A stretch of 64,000 nucleotides of DNA. Origin: Adiantum capillus-veneris (lineage: Eukaryota > Streptophyta > Polypodiopsida > Polypodiales > Pteridaceae). Below the pieces are notes generated by a model, which was not told where the DNA came from, made no database searches, and saw nothing but the letters and a program-made list of their open reading frames with translations. The first letter of the stretch is position 1. Every line of letters starts with the position of its first letter. Shown in pieces: positions 34,251 through 46,859 of this stretch. The translations under genes and the position numbers were made by a program. Where the stretch lies: contig CM043942.1 in the NCBI GenBank assembly GCA_014529385.2, forward strand, positions 56,107,340 through 56,171,339, read 5' to 3'.

Positions 34251-36347
34251 TCACAAATCATCTCTATCTTCAAAAACTGCAACCATATCATCTACTTCAT
34301 CCATATCTGAGCATTCTGAAACTATCTCCCATTCCATATCATCATCATCATCAACTTATGCAGAAATAGCTTCATGCGTTTGGAAGACTCTATATTGCTT
34401 TTGAGCGGCTCTAGTTGCAATGTTTTGAGGCTTATAAATAAGTCTCATATTGCAAAAAACATACACCAAATCAAAAGCCCGTTTAGTATGAAGTCTGTTT
34501 CACTTTTTAGTGTGGACAAAGTCGAATGCTGACCAGTTTCGCTCACAACTTCCACTTGATGCAGCTACTGATAAAACTCTAACTGCAATGTGTTGCAACT
34601 CCACTTTCTCTCCACCATACTCCTTCCACCATAAAGGTGCACTTGTTTTGCCAATGGCATCTATATGCCACGGATCCTGAAACATACCAGTTCTGTTGGC
34701 ATAATCTACTCGCTGATGAAAAGATGTTTTTCCATCTTCGTGCCCTAAGAGTTGGGAGCACACTGTTTTGAAGTCGGACATAACTTCTTTGTTGGCAGAT
34801 TGCCGATGCATTTGAAACTTAGGATCCAATACAAAAGCCGCACCATGGAATGGCGTATGCAACTGCACCCAACGCTTGTTAACAATTGTAATCATGGTAG
34901 CTTTATCCTTTGCACCAAAACTGACATTTTCTCTTAGCTTGCGTATAGCCTCTGACATATACCAGTAGACCCGACCAAAAATAAAAGAATCTGTGTCAAC
35001 TGCTCTCAAAAGATCTACAAATGGCTTTGACACAGTTACTATTCTTTCTACATTACGCCAAAAGACTGGCGAGTTTACTATTTGCGCACATCGACCAGCT
35101 GCTTCCTGATAACTTGGATACTTGCTGAGCTATCCATCCCATCTTCTGTCTGCTAAGGTTTCCATCAATGCAGGCTTCAACTCTTGCAAAGCAGCAAGAA
35201 CATAGTATGCCGTAGCAAACCTTGTCGTGCAAAATATTTGCAAAGCTTTATTTGGTGACTTGGTTCGAAAAAGAGCATACGAAAATTGATGCTCTCTAAT
35301 GAATTTCACCACATGATTTGCATCCAATAAAGTTTGCTTCACACATGCCATTTTACCAATATCTTTTAAAAGCAAATTTAAAGTGTGAGCTGCACATGGT
35401 ACCCAAGAAATCTCGGAATACTTGACTTGAATAGCTCTTCTTGCTCCTTTGTAGTTGGCCGCATTATTTGTGACAATAGCAGTCACATTCTTTGGTCCAC
35501 CTGCCTTTGAAATTGCACGCTCATACACCCCTGCTAGGTAGGTGATAGTCTTCTCTTTCAATGAGCTGTCAATTGCTTCCACGAACATAGCCCCTCTAGG
35601 GTTAATAAGCATTACATTGATTAAAGGTTTTTTCTGACAGTTCGTCCATCCATCCAATGCTATGGTGTATCCATATGATGGAACAAACTCTAGAACTGTG
35701 CGTTTGAGAATGGCTTCAGTACTATCTTTGACTTTATCAAGATATTCAGTTCGCATCTTGTTATAGTCAGGAAGCACAAATCCTTTTTTGGATGTACTCA
35801 TCAAAGCGTCTTGAAATATTGGATTGCGCATAGCATTGAACGATATGCCACACGCAACAAATTCTTGTGTCCATTTTAAATGCAACTCAAGAAACCATTG
35901 TTTACCTAATGCTTCAGGCATTGTTTGTCCATTGGATGACGCTCTGCCGAATTTGCTTGTGCTAGGAACTCCTCTTGATGTAGAAGCATGTCCATGAAGA
36001 GGGTTCAATTGAGAACTTTGATCGTTTACTTGAGTGGTACACACCTCTTCTGTTGCCTCATTGCATACAGATGGTTCAATATTCGCATGAATATCTTTAG
36101 AAACATCACCTTTATGTTTAGATGCAAGAATCAACTTTACTTTGCGAGAATACATGACAAATTTTTCATGAATATCTTTTGGTGGTGCCCCACACTTTTC
36201 AACATTGCCAGGGACTTTAAGTAAATGCTCTTTAATTCTGGTTGCATTACCACTAAACTCGTGGCCACAAGATTTACATTTAAGTCGAGATGTATTTCTC
36301 CCAGCTTTCAACTCATGTACATAACTCCACTCTTGTCCTTTCACCAT
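34251..36347 (-). pseudogene. hAT transposase, nearly full length, three in-frame stops
   Basis: hAT transposases excise and integrate elements by cut and paste. The preferred start is the ATG at 36347 (MVKGQEW). A BED zinc finger follows: CKSCGHEF then H and C ligands through EHLLKVPGNVEKCG. The DUF659/RNase-H-like core has GYTIALDGWTNCQ, then VTNNAANYKGAR and CAAHTLNLLLKDIGK. The C-terminal dimerisation domain has PLWWKEYGG and SGSCERNWSAF. The frame is the same over 699 codons, with stops at 35130-35132 (TAG), 34500-34502 (TGA, where the family has the Arg of KKRNRL) and 34356-34358 (TAA), and ends with an Asp-rich tail. So it has lost function by point mutation alone. Confidence 0.85.
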
Positions 36348-36429
36348 GATGCACAAAAGAAATTTGCTAGTAAAAACAAAGTCAATGATCATTTTCATAA
36401 TCAAAATCCATTAAAACATTAAATTAATT

Positions 36430-37345
36430 TAACTAACAATGATTGAACGAAATTAAATAATTAAAAACAATGATTGAACAAAAATACAATACCATTGGAT
36501 TACATATAAATTGCATCGATTTATCTAAAGTGCAAGCTTGTAGCTTTAACTCATTACGATAATCAATAATTACAATTAAATCAAGTATTAAAATGATTAT
36601 AATTATAAATTGCTATACATACAAGAGCTATAAGTGACATTTTTAATGTCAAAACGATAATCACTTACAATACTTGATCATTATCGTATCTATGTAAAGT
36701 GCGAACAAAAAGTTCTTACACTTTACCATAGATTTTTAAGCGATTATCTATCTACAATGCGAGCATGTGTATGCTCTCACAGAGTACGGTAGATTTTGCA
36801 GTCCAAATAAAGATAAGAGCTAGAATATCAATATTTTTGGACATTTTTTTCCTAAATTTTTACTCTAGTGAGAGCATAGCAGTGTGAATAGCTCTACACA
36901 AAACGTAAAAATATAATTTTGTTTCATTATATTCATTTTGAAGTGAGAGAAAATCTCTACACATCAAAATTGAACTTTAAATTACATAAAATTAATTTTT
37001 ATGTAATTATATTTTTAAACTAATTATCTCATGTGAGAGTACACTCTACACACAACGATAATATCTTACTTTTTTTTTAGTAGTCACTTTCAAGTGTCAA
37101 TTAATTGAACACATTGACAAGTGATTCTTATAATTACAGTTTGTATCAGGTGAGAGATTAAACTCTTCAAAAAATACAAACTTTCAACTATTTACTAAGT
37201 TTTTGAAAACAAATTCATATATTTGAATCACAAAACTTAAAATTCTATTGAATTTTATTTTTTATTAAATTCAAATTGTTTTATTTTTTCACAAATTACT
37301 TTTTTGATCGTTTGGTGAGAGTACTCACATGGAAAACACTAACTG
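36430..37345. repeat. Right subterminal repeat region of the hAT-like element
   Basis: Motifs GTGAGAGCATAGC..CTCTACAC, GTGAGAGAAAATCTCTACAC, GTGAGAGTACACTCTACAC and GGTGAGAGATTAAACTCTTC recur from about 36760 to 37325 in AT-rich sequence. They are the reverse complement of the left-array motif. No coding signal. Confidence 0.6.
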
Positions 37346-37585
37346 TGAAAGCTGGTGTGAGGCCTGTCGCGTGCTGCTATATATACTAACATATTCGATC
37401 GTTATAATTTTTGATCGAAAATAATTTCGATCGAAAAATTAAGAAGTTATACGATTAGCCGTTTATGCTAATGTGGCACAGTATAATACAGCCGTTTATG
37501 GCGATTAGCCGTTTATGCCGATGTGGTATCGTATAATACGATCGTATAATTTAGATAAACGAATAATACACCCATTATTTGCATA

Positions 37586-39877
37586 TTATACGTCTCCCAA
37601 ATAGAGAATAATGCAACTTAGAACTTCATCGACCACATGCACAAGTACACGCATTTGGATGGTAAGAATGTTTGTTGGAAAGTACTTCTCCACCATGCAC
37701 ACTGCTTCAATAGTATTTAAGCGTGCTGCATCAAAGTTGTCTTCTCTTATCTCTTTTGAACTGATCCAGCATACCAACTCACTGATTTTGTAGATTGTTC
37801 ATCTAATGTCACCTATCAAACAACCCTTCATGAAAATTGGTAAGATGAACTGTAAAAATTTGTGCCAATCATGGGACTTAAGACCACTGAGATTGTCATC
37901 TCTCGTAAAAGCCGTTTTCAAACATCGTGTGCAACCTATGGGAGTCTTGAATGAAGATAAAGCTTTCTTCACTTGTTGCTCTTCTGTGTGACTCAGAACC
38001 CATGGACCTTTTGGTATAGTTCCATTGGGTTTAAGTTGAGGCCACATCTTTGGCATTCGACCCACAACTTGCAGGTCATCTCTTTGGGCCTTGCTCTCCC
38101 TTTTTCCAGTGATGGTCTTTTAGATTATCTCCCCCACATTCTTGAAGATGTGCATTGAGTTGAGCACATGATTAATCAGTAGGTCACTCCAATACGGGAG
38201 ATCATGAAAAATAGAAAGTCTTTTCATTCCAGGTGGCATCCAATCTCCCCTCTCTAGCCATATGTTTTTCCAATTGCTCGCTTTGAGTGGATGTATATCA
38301 TGTTTGCATATGTTTGGTCCATGTAGCTCATTTCCTTCAGGCAAAAATCTACCATGCTCCTCGTAAACTATCTTGGTCAAATGCTTAGAGCGGCGGAAGC
38401 CAAGTCGAGGACCACATTTTTGGACATGCGTGATTGCCCGAGTAACTCAAGTCTGAAACATCACATATTAATATTTAGATATAGCCATGAACCATATGCG
38501 TGTGAGGGTTTTAAGGGCACTTATCTGAGCACTCACCGAACCGTGGCCAATCGTGCATGGTCCACATGAGAATGCCTTGCACATGTACATTCCGTCGTTC
38601 GATTGGTTGGGACATATCAACCACATCGATTCCTGTCCACAAGATTTGGAGCTCTTCTATAAGTGGTGCTAGATAGACGTCCATGTTCTTTGCTTTGTAC
38701 TTTCTTGGGACGATCAATGACAACAACAGAGGGCCTTTCTTGATAGCGAGCCATGGTGGAAGATTATAATTAACCAGAAAAATAGGCCACGTACTCTATG
38801 ACGAACTCCGTAATCCAAATGGGTTTACTCCATCCATTGCCATACCAAAGCGGATACATCGAGGCTCGTTCTTAAATGTAGGCCAAATTTTCTCTATGTG
38901 CTTCCATGCAGGAGAGTCAATAGGTACCCACATAACATCATCTCTTGATCTAGTACTTGAGTGCCATGTCATCAAAGCGGCTATGCACTTGCACCTGAAC
39001 ATGCTCTTTATTCTTGGAACGATAGGAAAGTGTCGAAAAACCTTTGCTGAGATAAATTTTCCATTGTGTCCTCCCTGTACATGTTTGATCCACAATTGGA
39101 ACACTGTTCTAGGCTTGTATACTCATTGCAAAAAGTATACAATCATTAGGACATGCATGTATTTTTTGATAATACAAGCCCAAATTAGTAAGAAGCTTTT
39201 TAGTGGCTGGACGGGTAGGGGGCATGTGATTCCCTTCTGGCAAGATTTTCTCATTCAGTAACCTGACGTTACATGAACAAGTCAGTCCTTTGATCACTTT
39301 ATATGAACTGTAATCTGAACTTTACCATGCTTAGGATAAATATGTTTACCTGAAAATCTCTGTGACTGAGGCGTCAGACAGACTACAAATTAAGCATTGC
39401 CAATGCGGTACGGAGAACTCAGATTTTTGCACCAGTGTAGAGTGGCATGCATGCAAGACTTTGAATCATCTCGCCCTCCTCATTGTTGCTATCATGCCGT
39501 TGATATGAATGGGATGACTGAGGTTGGTCCACAGTACTACGTTTAATGTTGTCGCCTTTTATGCTAGAATCCATGTCAAAGAATGCGTCCAACATCTGCT
39601 CCATCTCTACTTCTTGAAATGCCGCTTCAGGTATTGGTTGGGAGGACTCAATCAATGGCTGCTCGTTTGAAAATCGTCTTCTCTGGGATGAAGTTGGAGC
39701 AATATCTACTTGCAGACTTTGACCTTCAATCTCTAGACCATGAGATCGATAACGCAGGTCTTGTACTTTCTCTATCGAAAAGAGACCGTGATTGCGTATG
39801 TGCTGGTCGTAGATTTTTTATTTTTGAAAGATCTGATGCTTGCAATGCGCACAAGGGCACGCCATCCTATCGTCCAT
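37586..39877 (-). pseudogene. CACTA transposase (tnp2 plus DUF4218), degraded
   Basis: The start is an ATG at 39877, soon followed by a CPCAHCKH zinc motif and a TAA. The variable region includes ESSQPIPEAAFQEVEMEQM. The tnp2 domain runs from about 39.2 to 38.12 kb: IHACPNDCILF, VFRHFPIVPRIKSMF, WKHIEKIWPTF, AMDGVNPFG, MDVYLAPLIEELQ, ILMWTMHDWP, GMKRLSIFHDLPYWSDLL and HIFKNVGEI. A KSHDWHKFLQFILP block (38.0 to 37.85 kb) follows. The DUF4218 start (37.78-37.6 kb, NFDAARLNTIEAVCMVEKYF) comes last. Several frameshifts and at least one intron (38520 to about 38455) lie between blocks. It keeps about 70 bp around WTGIDVVDMSQPIERR that element 1 has lost. Confidence 0.8.
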
Positions 39878-39954
39878 ACTTTATCTATCAATGAGCAACA
39901 AATAATTAAAACACTCTAGTTGTTATAACTACAAGCTTTAACAACCTCACATTC

Positions 39955-40240
39955 TCTAGCCAGGCCTGATCCCCGCACACCTCGGTTTAGAGGTGCACGG
40001 AGATTAGGACCACAGGTAAATAATCTCGTCTTTATTGGTCAATGACTTATATTAAAGTTCTTGAAGTCTGTGTGCACTTTTGAGGTCCGATTGCATTTTT
40101 TCAACTATTTTCTGCTAGCTCTAACAACCTTACATTCTCTAGCCGGGTCCGATCCCCGCACACCTCGGTCTAGAGGTGCACGGAGATTAGGATCACAGTG
40201 TAATAATCTTGTCTTTATTGGTCAATGACTATATATAAAG
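39955..40240. repeat. Duplicated CACTA leader unit
   Basis: Two tandem copies (from about 39955 and 40135) of a unit with CCCCGCACACCTCGG, AGAGGTGCACGGAGAT and CGTCTTTATTGGTCAAT. The reverse complement occurs once in element 1 at about 17390-17490, also upstream of its tnp2 relic. Confidence 0.8.
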
Positions 40241-40990
40241 GTTCTTTCAGTCTGTGTGCACTTTTGAAGTCCAATTGCGTTTTTTCTACTATTAATTTGA
40301 CGCCAGCTCTAACCTAACCTATAATCTAACCTAACCTATAGCATAACCCTAACCTAAATTAATGTAACCTAACTTATAACCTAAACCTAACCTATAACCT
40401 AGCCTAACTGAAGTCCGTTTGCGTTTTTAGAAGTACAAGAGTCATCCTCGAAGTTCGATTGCGTTTTTTCTACTATTAATTTGACGATAGCTCTAACCTA
40501 ACCTATAATCGTAACCTATACTCTAACCTAACATAAAACCTATACTTAACTTAACTTAATGTATATAACCTAATTAACTTATAACATATACCTAACCTAT
40601 AACCTAACCTAACCGAAGTCCGTTTGTATTTTTAGAAGTACACGAGTCATCCTCGAAGTTCGATTGCATTTTTACTACTATTAATTTGACACTAGGCTCT
40701 AACCTAACCTGTAATCATTATGCCTAACCTATAATATAATCTAACCTAAAGTAAAACCTATACCTAACCTAACTTAAGATAACCTATCTTATAACATCTA
40801 CCTAACCTAACCGAAGTCCGTTTGCGTTTTTAGAAAAACACGAGTCACTTCGAAGTCCGATTTCATTTTTTGAAGTACACGCGTCATATTCAAAGCCCGT
40901 TTATATTTTCTCGACTATTATGCCGTCAATAGCTCTAACCTAGCCTAGCACATAACCTAAACCTAACATAACCTAACCTAACATAAAAAC
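40240..40990. repeat. About 200-bp tandem repeats with CCTAACC-rich spacers
   Basis: Units with GAAGTCCGTTTGCGTTTTTAG, TCGAAGTTCGATTGC, CTACTATTAATTTGAC and AGCTCTAACCTAACC recur starting at about 40410, 40614 and 40813, with an earlier partial copy. The spacers are runs of CCTAACC and CCTATAACC. Confidence 0.8.
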
Positions 40991-41390
40991 AACACAATGG
41001 TGAGGCGTTTAGCAAAATGACAAGCCTAGATCTTGCCCACAATGCATATGCGATGTGGGTAAGCTCTATGGCTTGCCAATTTGGCAAATGGATCACCATT
41101 GTGTTGTTTTTAGAGTTGCGAAGCGATTTTATGGCCTGAAAATCGCTCGCAGACATATAGACAACACCATGGCGAGTCGTTGGCAATATGGCAAACCATA
41201 GAGCTTGCCCACAATGCATACGCCAAACGTGTCGCCATTGTGTTGTTTTTAGGGGCACGAGGTAATTTTAGCGGTTGAAAATTGCTCGCCAACATATAGA
41301 CAACACCATGGCGAGCCGTTTGGCAATACGACAAGCCATAAAGCTTGCCCACAATGCATATGCATTGTAAGCAAGATCATGGCTTGCGGT
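40985..41390. repeat. Tandem palindromic modules, left part
   Basis: Modules of about 180 bp are bounded by AACAACACAATGGCGA and its reverse complement TCGCCATTGTGTTGTT, with CTTGCCCACAATGCATATG inside. Two and a half modules are seen here; the array continues at 43465. Confidence 0.75.
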
Positions 41391-43464
41391 TGAGTGGCAT
41401 AAAATGGTAACCATCTTTTTGCAACATTTGTCAGCCTACTCAACGTCCTCTTCCTCATATGTGTATATATTTTTCTACGCTATTAAGTTATCTAGAGTAA
41501 ATTCCCCCTCTTCGTTGAACCTTTGTGGCGACACATACATTATAATCTTCCCAAAAATGTCACCTTAGTCATATATTTATATTACCACCCTTTTCTTTTT
41601 TGCTTTGTAAATAGAATAAGCATACAATAACCAACTATATACCCCCAAACTTTCTTGCCTCTTGTGAATTAGTAGTAGAAAAATAATATATCCATCTTCC
41701 ACCCCATATAGATAAATTCCCATGGAAATCAACTCTCCACTTGTCTTTACCAAAGATTATGGTCCCTCTCTATAAGCCTTCTATGCCCCCTACATAGGTG
41801 GCCCAATATCTCTTAAGAATATACATATAGTTTCTCTCCTTTCAAAAAGACTCCAATTGTATATTCTTTTCACAAGCAAATAATATTGGGCCCTCCTCTA
41901 TTTGTTTAAGAATCATAGCCTTTTGAAAAAGCATGATTCCCCTTGGATGCATACAAGCAAAGGGCCCATATAAGAAGACTTGGAAGCAAAAGGTTCCCTA
42001 GCCTAGTGTGGGCCTTCCAAACCAAATTCCTTGGTGCATGGGCGTGAAGAATAGTCCAAATTCATATCAAACATGTTGAGAAGGTCAATTTTGCCTTTTG
42101 AAGCATGTCATTCCGAGCTACATGTAAAAAGTTATGGTCAAAATAGTGTAAATCTGTCAGATTCGTAGCAAAAGGGAACTGTAAATCAAGTAAATCAAGA
42201 GGGTGAGATCTTATTTTTCCCCTACTCATCTTCTAGAAGAGCAATGAGTGTTCAAGGTCACTTGCATGTGATGGGACCAACCTAAAGATGCTTTCTAAAT
42301 GCCAAGACAGACAAGTTGAGATACCCCGCAGGAGCCACCCGTAGGGCCTCATGGTGGGGCCCACCTACATTATGCACCCCTATGGAGCCTTCACGGTCTA
42401 AAATAATATTTTTGGTGAATAAATAGTCCCTTTTATGTCCAATATTCAATGAGTGGTCAAAGGACACTTAATTAGGTCTAATCACTTACTCTAATTAAGT
42501 GTAGCATAATCCCACTCCTACACAACTATAAATAGCCCCCCTTGGAGAGACTCAATGACACACACTTATATTTTCAACTTCATGTTGTTTCTTGATCAAT
42601 AGTAGAGAAAACCCCAACTCTCCCTCTTTCACATCCTCTCTCCTAACCCTCCTCTTTGGAGGAAGTGCAACTCTATTCTCCACTCTTTCCATTCTACAAT
42701 CTCTTACTCCATCAACCCAATAAATCATTTGTAGCACCTCAATAACTTGTAAATACATCATGATCTCTCTCATGGTTATGTTAATGATCATGAAATCATC
42801 TTCAAAACTTTCAAGTGTCGCAATTCGTGATGGTTAGCCAGCGTCTGTCCTCCCCTTAAAAGGTGTGCGAGAAATCAAGTAAGTGTTCTATTCTCAATTT
42901 ACCATCGGTTTGTTTCTCCACACTTATTCAATTGGTCTAAAGAAATTTCTCACTCCAAATCTCTTTTGCTTCATTACATATGCATGTGGCTACCTCTCAT
43001 GGTGATTTTATTTGTGTCACGGCATTGCATAGATGGAGATGAGCTCTCTATGCAAAGTGTGTTAGTTTGATGTAAGTGATTCTCTTGTGTGTTTGAGAGG
43101 CAAGTCTTGTGTGCATGATTTTTTGATGAGTGATTGAGAGAGGAAGAGTTTGGATGTATTATGGGTATTCTTATGGGGAGAAGGTGAATGCTATTCCACA
43201 AATTGCATATTTCATTTTGATGCACGACATTGGGTTGCATAATCGTTGATGGTGTTCAAGTGTCCAAAGTGCATATAGAGTAAGGGGGTTTTCAAAGTGT
43301 GTTGCTTAAGTGGGTGAGTGCAAGTGTTATTTTGATTGGTTTCCTTCTCCACTCCCAAAAGAAGGTGGTGCCCCAAGTAGTGTGCGTACCTCTTTACGAA
43401 CATTTTGTGAGGGTAGGCCCATTGGTTTGGGTTTAGAGGCCCCATTTCAAAAAGCTCGCCCTCA
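41391..43464 (+). mobile_element. Candidate solo LTR nested in the palindromic modules
   Basis: The 2074-bp segment begins TGAGTGGC and ends CTCGCCCTCA. It separates two halves of a module that rejoin as CTTGC|CCGTATTGCC, matching the intact neighbour at about 43618. Flanks read CGGT before and CCGT after, a 4-bp duplication with one mismatch. It has a TATAAATA box at 42527 and an end segment (GTTTAGAGGCC) like the LARD-like LTR end. No internal coding region was found. It is probably a relative of the LARD-like element left after LTR-LTR recombination. Confidence 0.5.
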
Positions 43465-43690
43465 CCGTATTGCCAAATGGCTCGCCATGGTGCTATTTTA
43501 GGACTTGAAATCCGCTCGCGGACATATAAACAACACAATGGCAAGCCGTTGGCAATACGAAAAGCCATAGATCTTGCCCACAATGCAAATGTGTTGTGTG
43601 TAAGCTTTATGGATTGCCGTATTGACGAACGGAACGCCATTGTGTTGTTTTTAATATGCGCTGTGGGTAAGCTCTATAGATTTCTGTATT
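43465..43690. repeat. Tandem palindromic modules, right part
   Basis: It continues the modules of 40985-41390 (CTCGCCATGGTG, AACAACACAATGGCAAG, CGCCATTGTGTTGTT) and leads into CTAACTTAACC-type runs to about 43890. Confidence 0.7.
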
Positions 43691-44379
43691 GTCGAATGTA
43701 GCTTAACCTAACTTAACCTAATGTAGCTTTACCTAACCTAACGTAACTGAACCTAACCTAACATATAAGATAACCTAACTTAACTTAACGTAACTTAACC
43801 TAATATAACTTAACGTAACGTAGCTTAACTTAACATAACCTAACTTAATCTAACTTAACTTATAACTTAAACTTAACCTAAAACATAAACCCCATCAACT
43901 ACATAATTTGAAAAATGACATAATTCAATAGAAAATTTCTACAAAACAAGATTTTTTCATAAACTTAAACAAAATTTTCCATAATTTATAATGAAATTTC
44001 ACATAAGAAATCCTAATTTCTTTTAAAGCATTAATGAAAGTTTAAAGCATTCAAAGTTTAAAGCATGAAATTTTCTTTTTTTAATATACAAAGTAATTTA
44101 AATAAACTTAATATGCATTTAAAGGTTTGAGCACTCACATTAGTACTATTTGAGCAATGAAAGTTGTCGCCTAAGTCCTAGAACCTCCAAAAACGCAGAC
44201 ACAAACACAAACACAAACTCAAACACAAACACAAAGTTAAATCCTAAACCCTAAATCTACAAGTAAACATGAAAATAATCTTACCTTAGTGTTATGTGCT
44301 AACCCACAAGCAAGATTAGCACCTCCGACGGTGTGTATCGCAGCAGATCTGTGAGAGAGGGTGAAGAGGAGAGCTCGAG

Positions 44380-44640
44380 ATGTGGTACAAGAATTAGGAG
44401 AAATGCGCAAAGAAAGCCCGCGGTTTCGGTTTTTGTAGGTACCGATGGTACAGCTATCGGTATAGACATCGGAATAGTCAACGGAAGGGGTGTCGGAATG
44501 CGCATTTGCACTGGAGTCGGAAGACCTACCGAAATAGGTGTCAAAATTTTGAAAATGAAATTAAAAAAGAAACCTTGGCTCCCTCCATAAATACACACAC
44601 ATATATCGACACCCGCCAGTGACGCGGATAATGTGGTGCC
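44380..44640. repeat. Subterminal motif region of CACTA element 2
   Basis: Motifs around CGGAAT, CGGTAT and GTCGGAA repeat every 20-30 bp (ATCGGTATAGACATCGGAAT at 44457 and nearby). They differ from the GTCGC motifs of element 1 despite identical termini. Confidence 0.55.
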
Positions 44641-44665
44641 GAAATTCAAGTGACCTCTTGTAGTG

Positions 44666-45437
<772 letters not shown>

Positions 45438-45789
45438 AGCATGCATCAGTAATGGATATAGAGCTCGTTGGTGGTTTTAGTTTTAGAGCTAATGTAGGAT
45501 GTATTTTACACCAAGACAATCGTTCTAAGGTTTACCTTTTCTCTAAGATTCGATATTTGAGCTCTACATTTAGACTTAAGTTTTGGTATTCCACGTTGAA
45601 TGTTAGAATGCAATTGCGATATCAAGATGAAAAATCTGCAAGCATTTAAGCCTATCATGCCCATGAACAAGAACACACCAAATCCATTTTGGAAGGAGAA
45701 TCTTTCGTTTGGAATTGATGAATCATTTGATGAACAAAATGTTGTTCATTGTCAAAATGAATGGTGGAAGACTCAATATAGATAAGGAT

Positions 45790-46500
45790 GGTCATTATAG
45801 TAGTCATGAGCTATTGCCAGAAGTCGGAGAAGATATGACAAGATGGCTATCACAACAGAAATGACTTGTTGGCAGAAATCAGAGAAGATATAATGATGGA
45901 GTTTGCAGCGAATATGATTGACGCATTGATGGGAATCGCAATAGACATGATCGAGGTGATAACACAAGTGAACATGACAACCGACATGATAGTCGAAGAC
46001 TCGAAAGAGATGAAGATGTTCATCACAATAGGTATGAGTTCTTGGCAGAAATTAGAGAAGACATGATCATGGAGATCACAGCACACATGATCGACGCATT
46101 GATAGGAATTGTGATAGGCATGGTCAAAAAGATAGCACAACTGGATACGACAACCTACAGGATGGACATCACAGTAGACATGAGTGACATGATGATGACA
46201 ATCGACATGTTTGCCATGCTAATAGAAATTGTGGAAGATTTGAGATACAGATTGCAACAGACATGACGATGGACATCATAATAGACATGAGCGTGAGAGC
46301 ATGTTTGAAAGATGAAGAGACCATGAGAGAGAGAATATATATCACGAGGATTGTAGGGGGTGGTGATCAACGGACTCACAAAGCATGATGTTTGAAAGCA
46401 TAGATACAATGGATATGCTAGCAGTGACGACTCTAACAAACACAAAGATAAAAGACCATGCAACTAAGTTGAAAGAAGAGCATGAACTTTAGAAGTATTG
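45790..46500 (+). pseudogene. Tandemly repeated Asp/Arg/His-rich coding relic
   Basis: Units of about 170 bp starting near 45852 and 46023 (CACAATAGGTATGAG..TTGGCAGAAATTAGAGAAGA) repeat and share GACGCATTGAT. In one frame they read as mixtures of Asp, Arg, His and Asn (RHDRGDN, DNRHDSR), as in disordered RD/RE-rich nuclear proteins; in another as LLAEIRED..MIDALIG. Related sequence appears at 47090-47270. Stops and frame changes are frequent. I cannot name a parent gene. Confidence 0.3.
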
Positions 46501-46615
46501 GTGATGGTCAAAAAATAGTTGCTAGCAAATGACGATGATGATGAACGCAAAGACCGAAGTAGGAGGAATGGAAATGGTAGAAGGCGTAATTCTTGTAAAA
46601 GGCATTGACAACAGG

Positions 46616-46839
<224 letters not shown>

Positions 46840-46859
46840 ACTACACCTACTTGGTTACT

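Larger units (their letters stand above)
23760..37345. mobile_element. hAT-family DNA transposon with two converging genes, split by an LTR element
   Basis: Arrays of GTGTAG..CTCTCAC-type motifs at 23760-24060 and 31938-32530 recur as the reverse complement (GTGAGAG..CTCTACAC) at 36720-37340, as expected for subterminal repeats of one element. Between them lie a plus-strand ORF (32813-33929) and a minus-strand hAT transposase (36347-34251). The LTR retrotransposon at 24257-31937 interrupts the left array: sequence just left of it aligns with 32.2 kb and sequence just right of it with 32.25-32.3 kb, so the host copy there is itself a tandem unit. Exact termini and the 8-bp target duplication were not resolved. 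Confidence 0.5.
37586..44665 (-). mobile_element. CACTA (En/Spm) DNA transposon, element 2, 3'-truncated
   Basis: Read on the minus strand it begins CACTACAAGAGG at 44665, identical to the first 12 bases of element 1. Then come CCGAT/CCGAC-type subterminal motifs (44380-44640), long tandem repeats, a leader shared with element 1, and a tnp2 relic ending near 37586. I find no opposite terminus (CACTAC on the plus strand) between 36.4 and 37.6 kb, so the 3' end is lost. A candidate solo LTR is nested at 41391-43464. Confidence 0.75.

Noticed and set aside
40300-40990. Telomere-like CCTAACC runs
   Set aside because: The plant telomere repeat is CCCTAAA; these runs are irregular and tied to a 200-bp tandem unit within a transposon.
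44299-44649. Pro/Ile-rich minus-strand ORF
   Set aside because: It translates the subterminal motif array of CACTA element 2.
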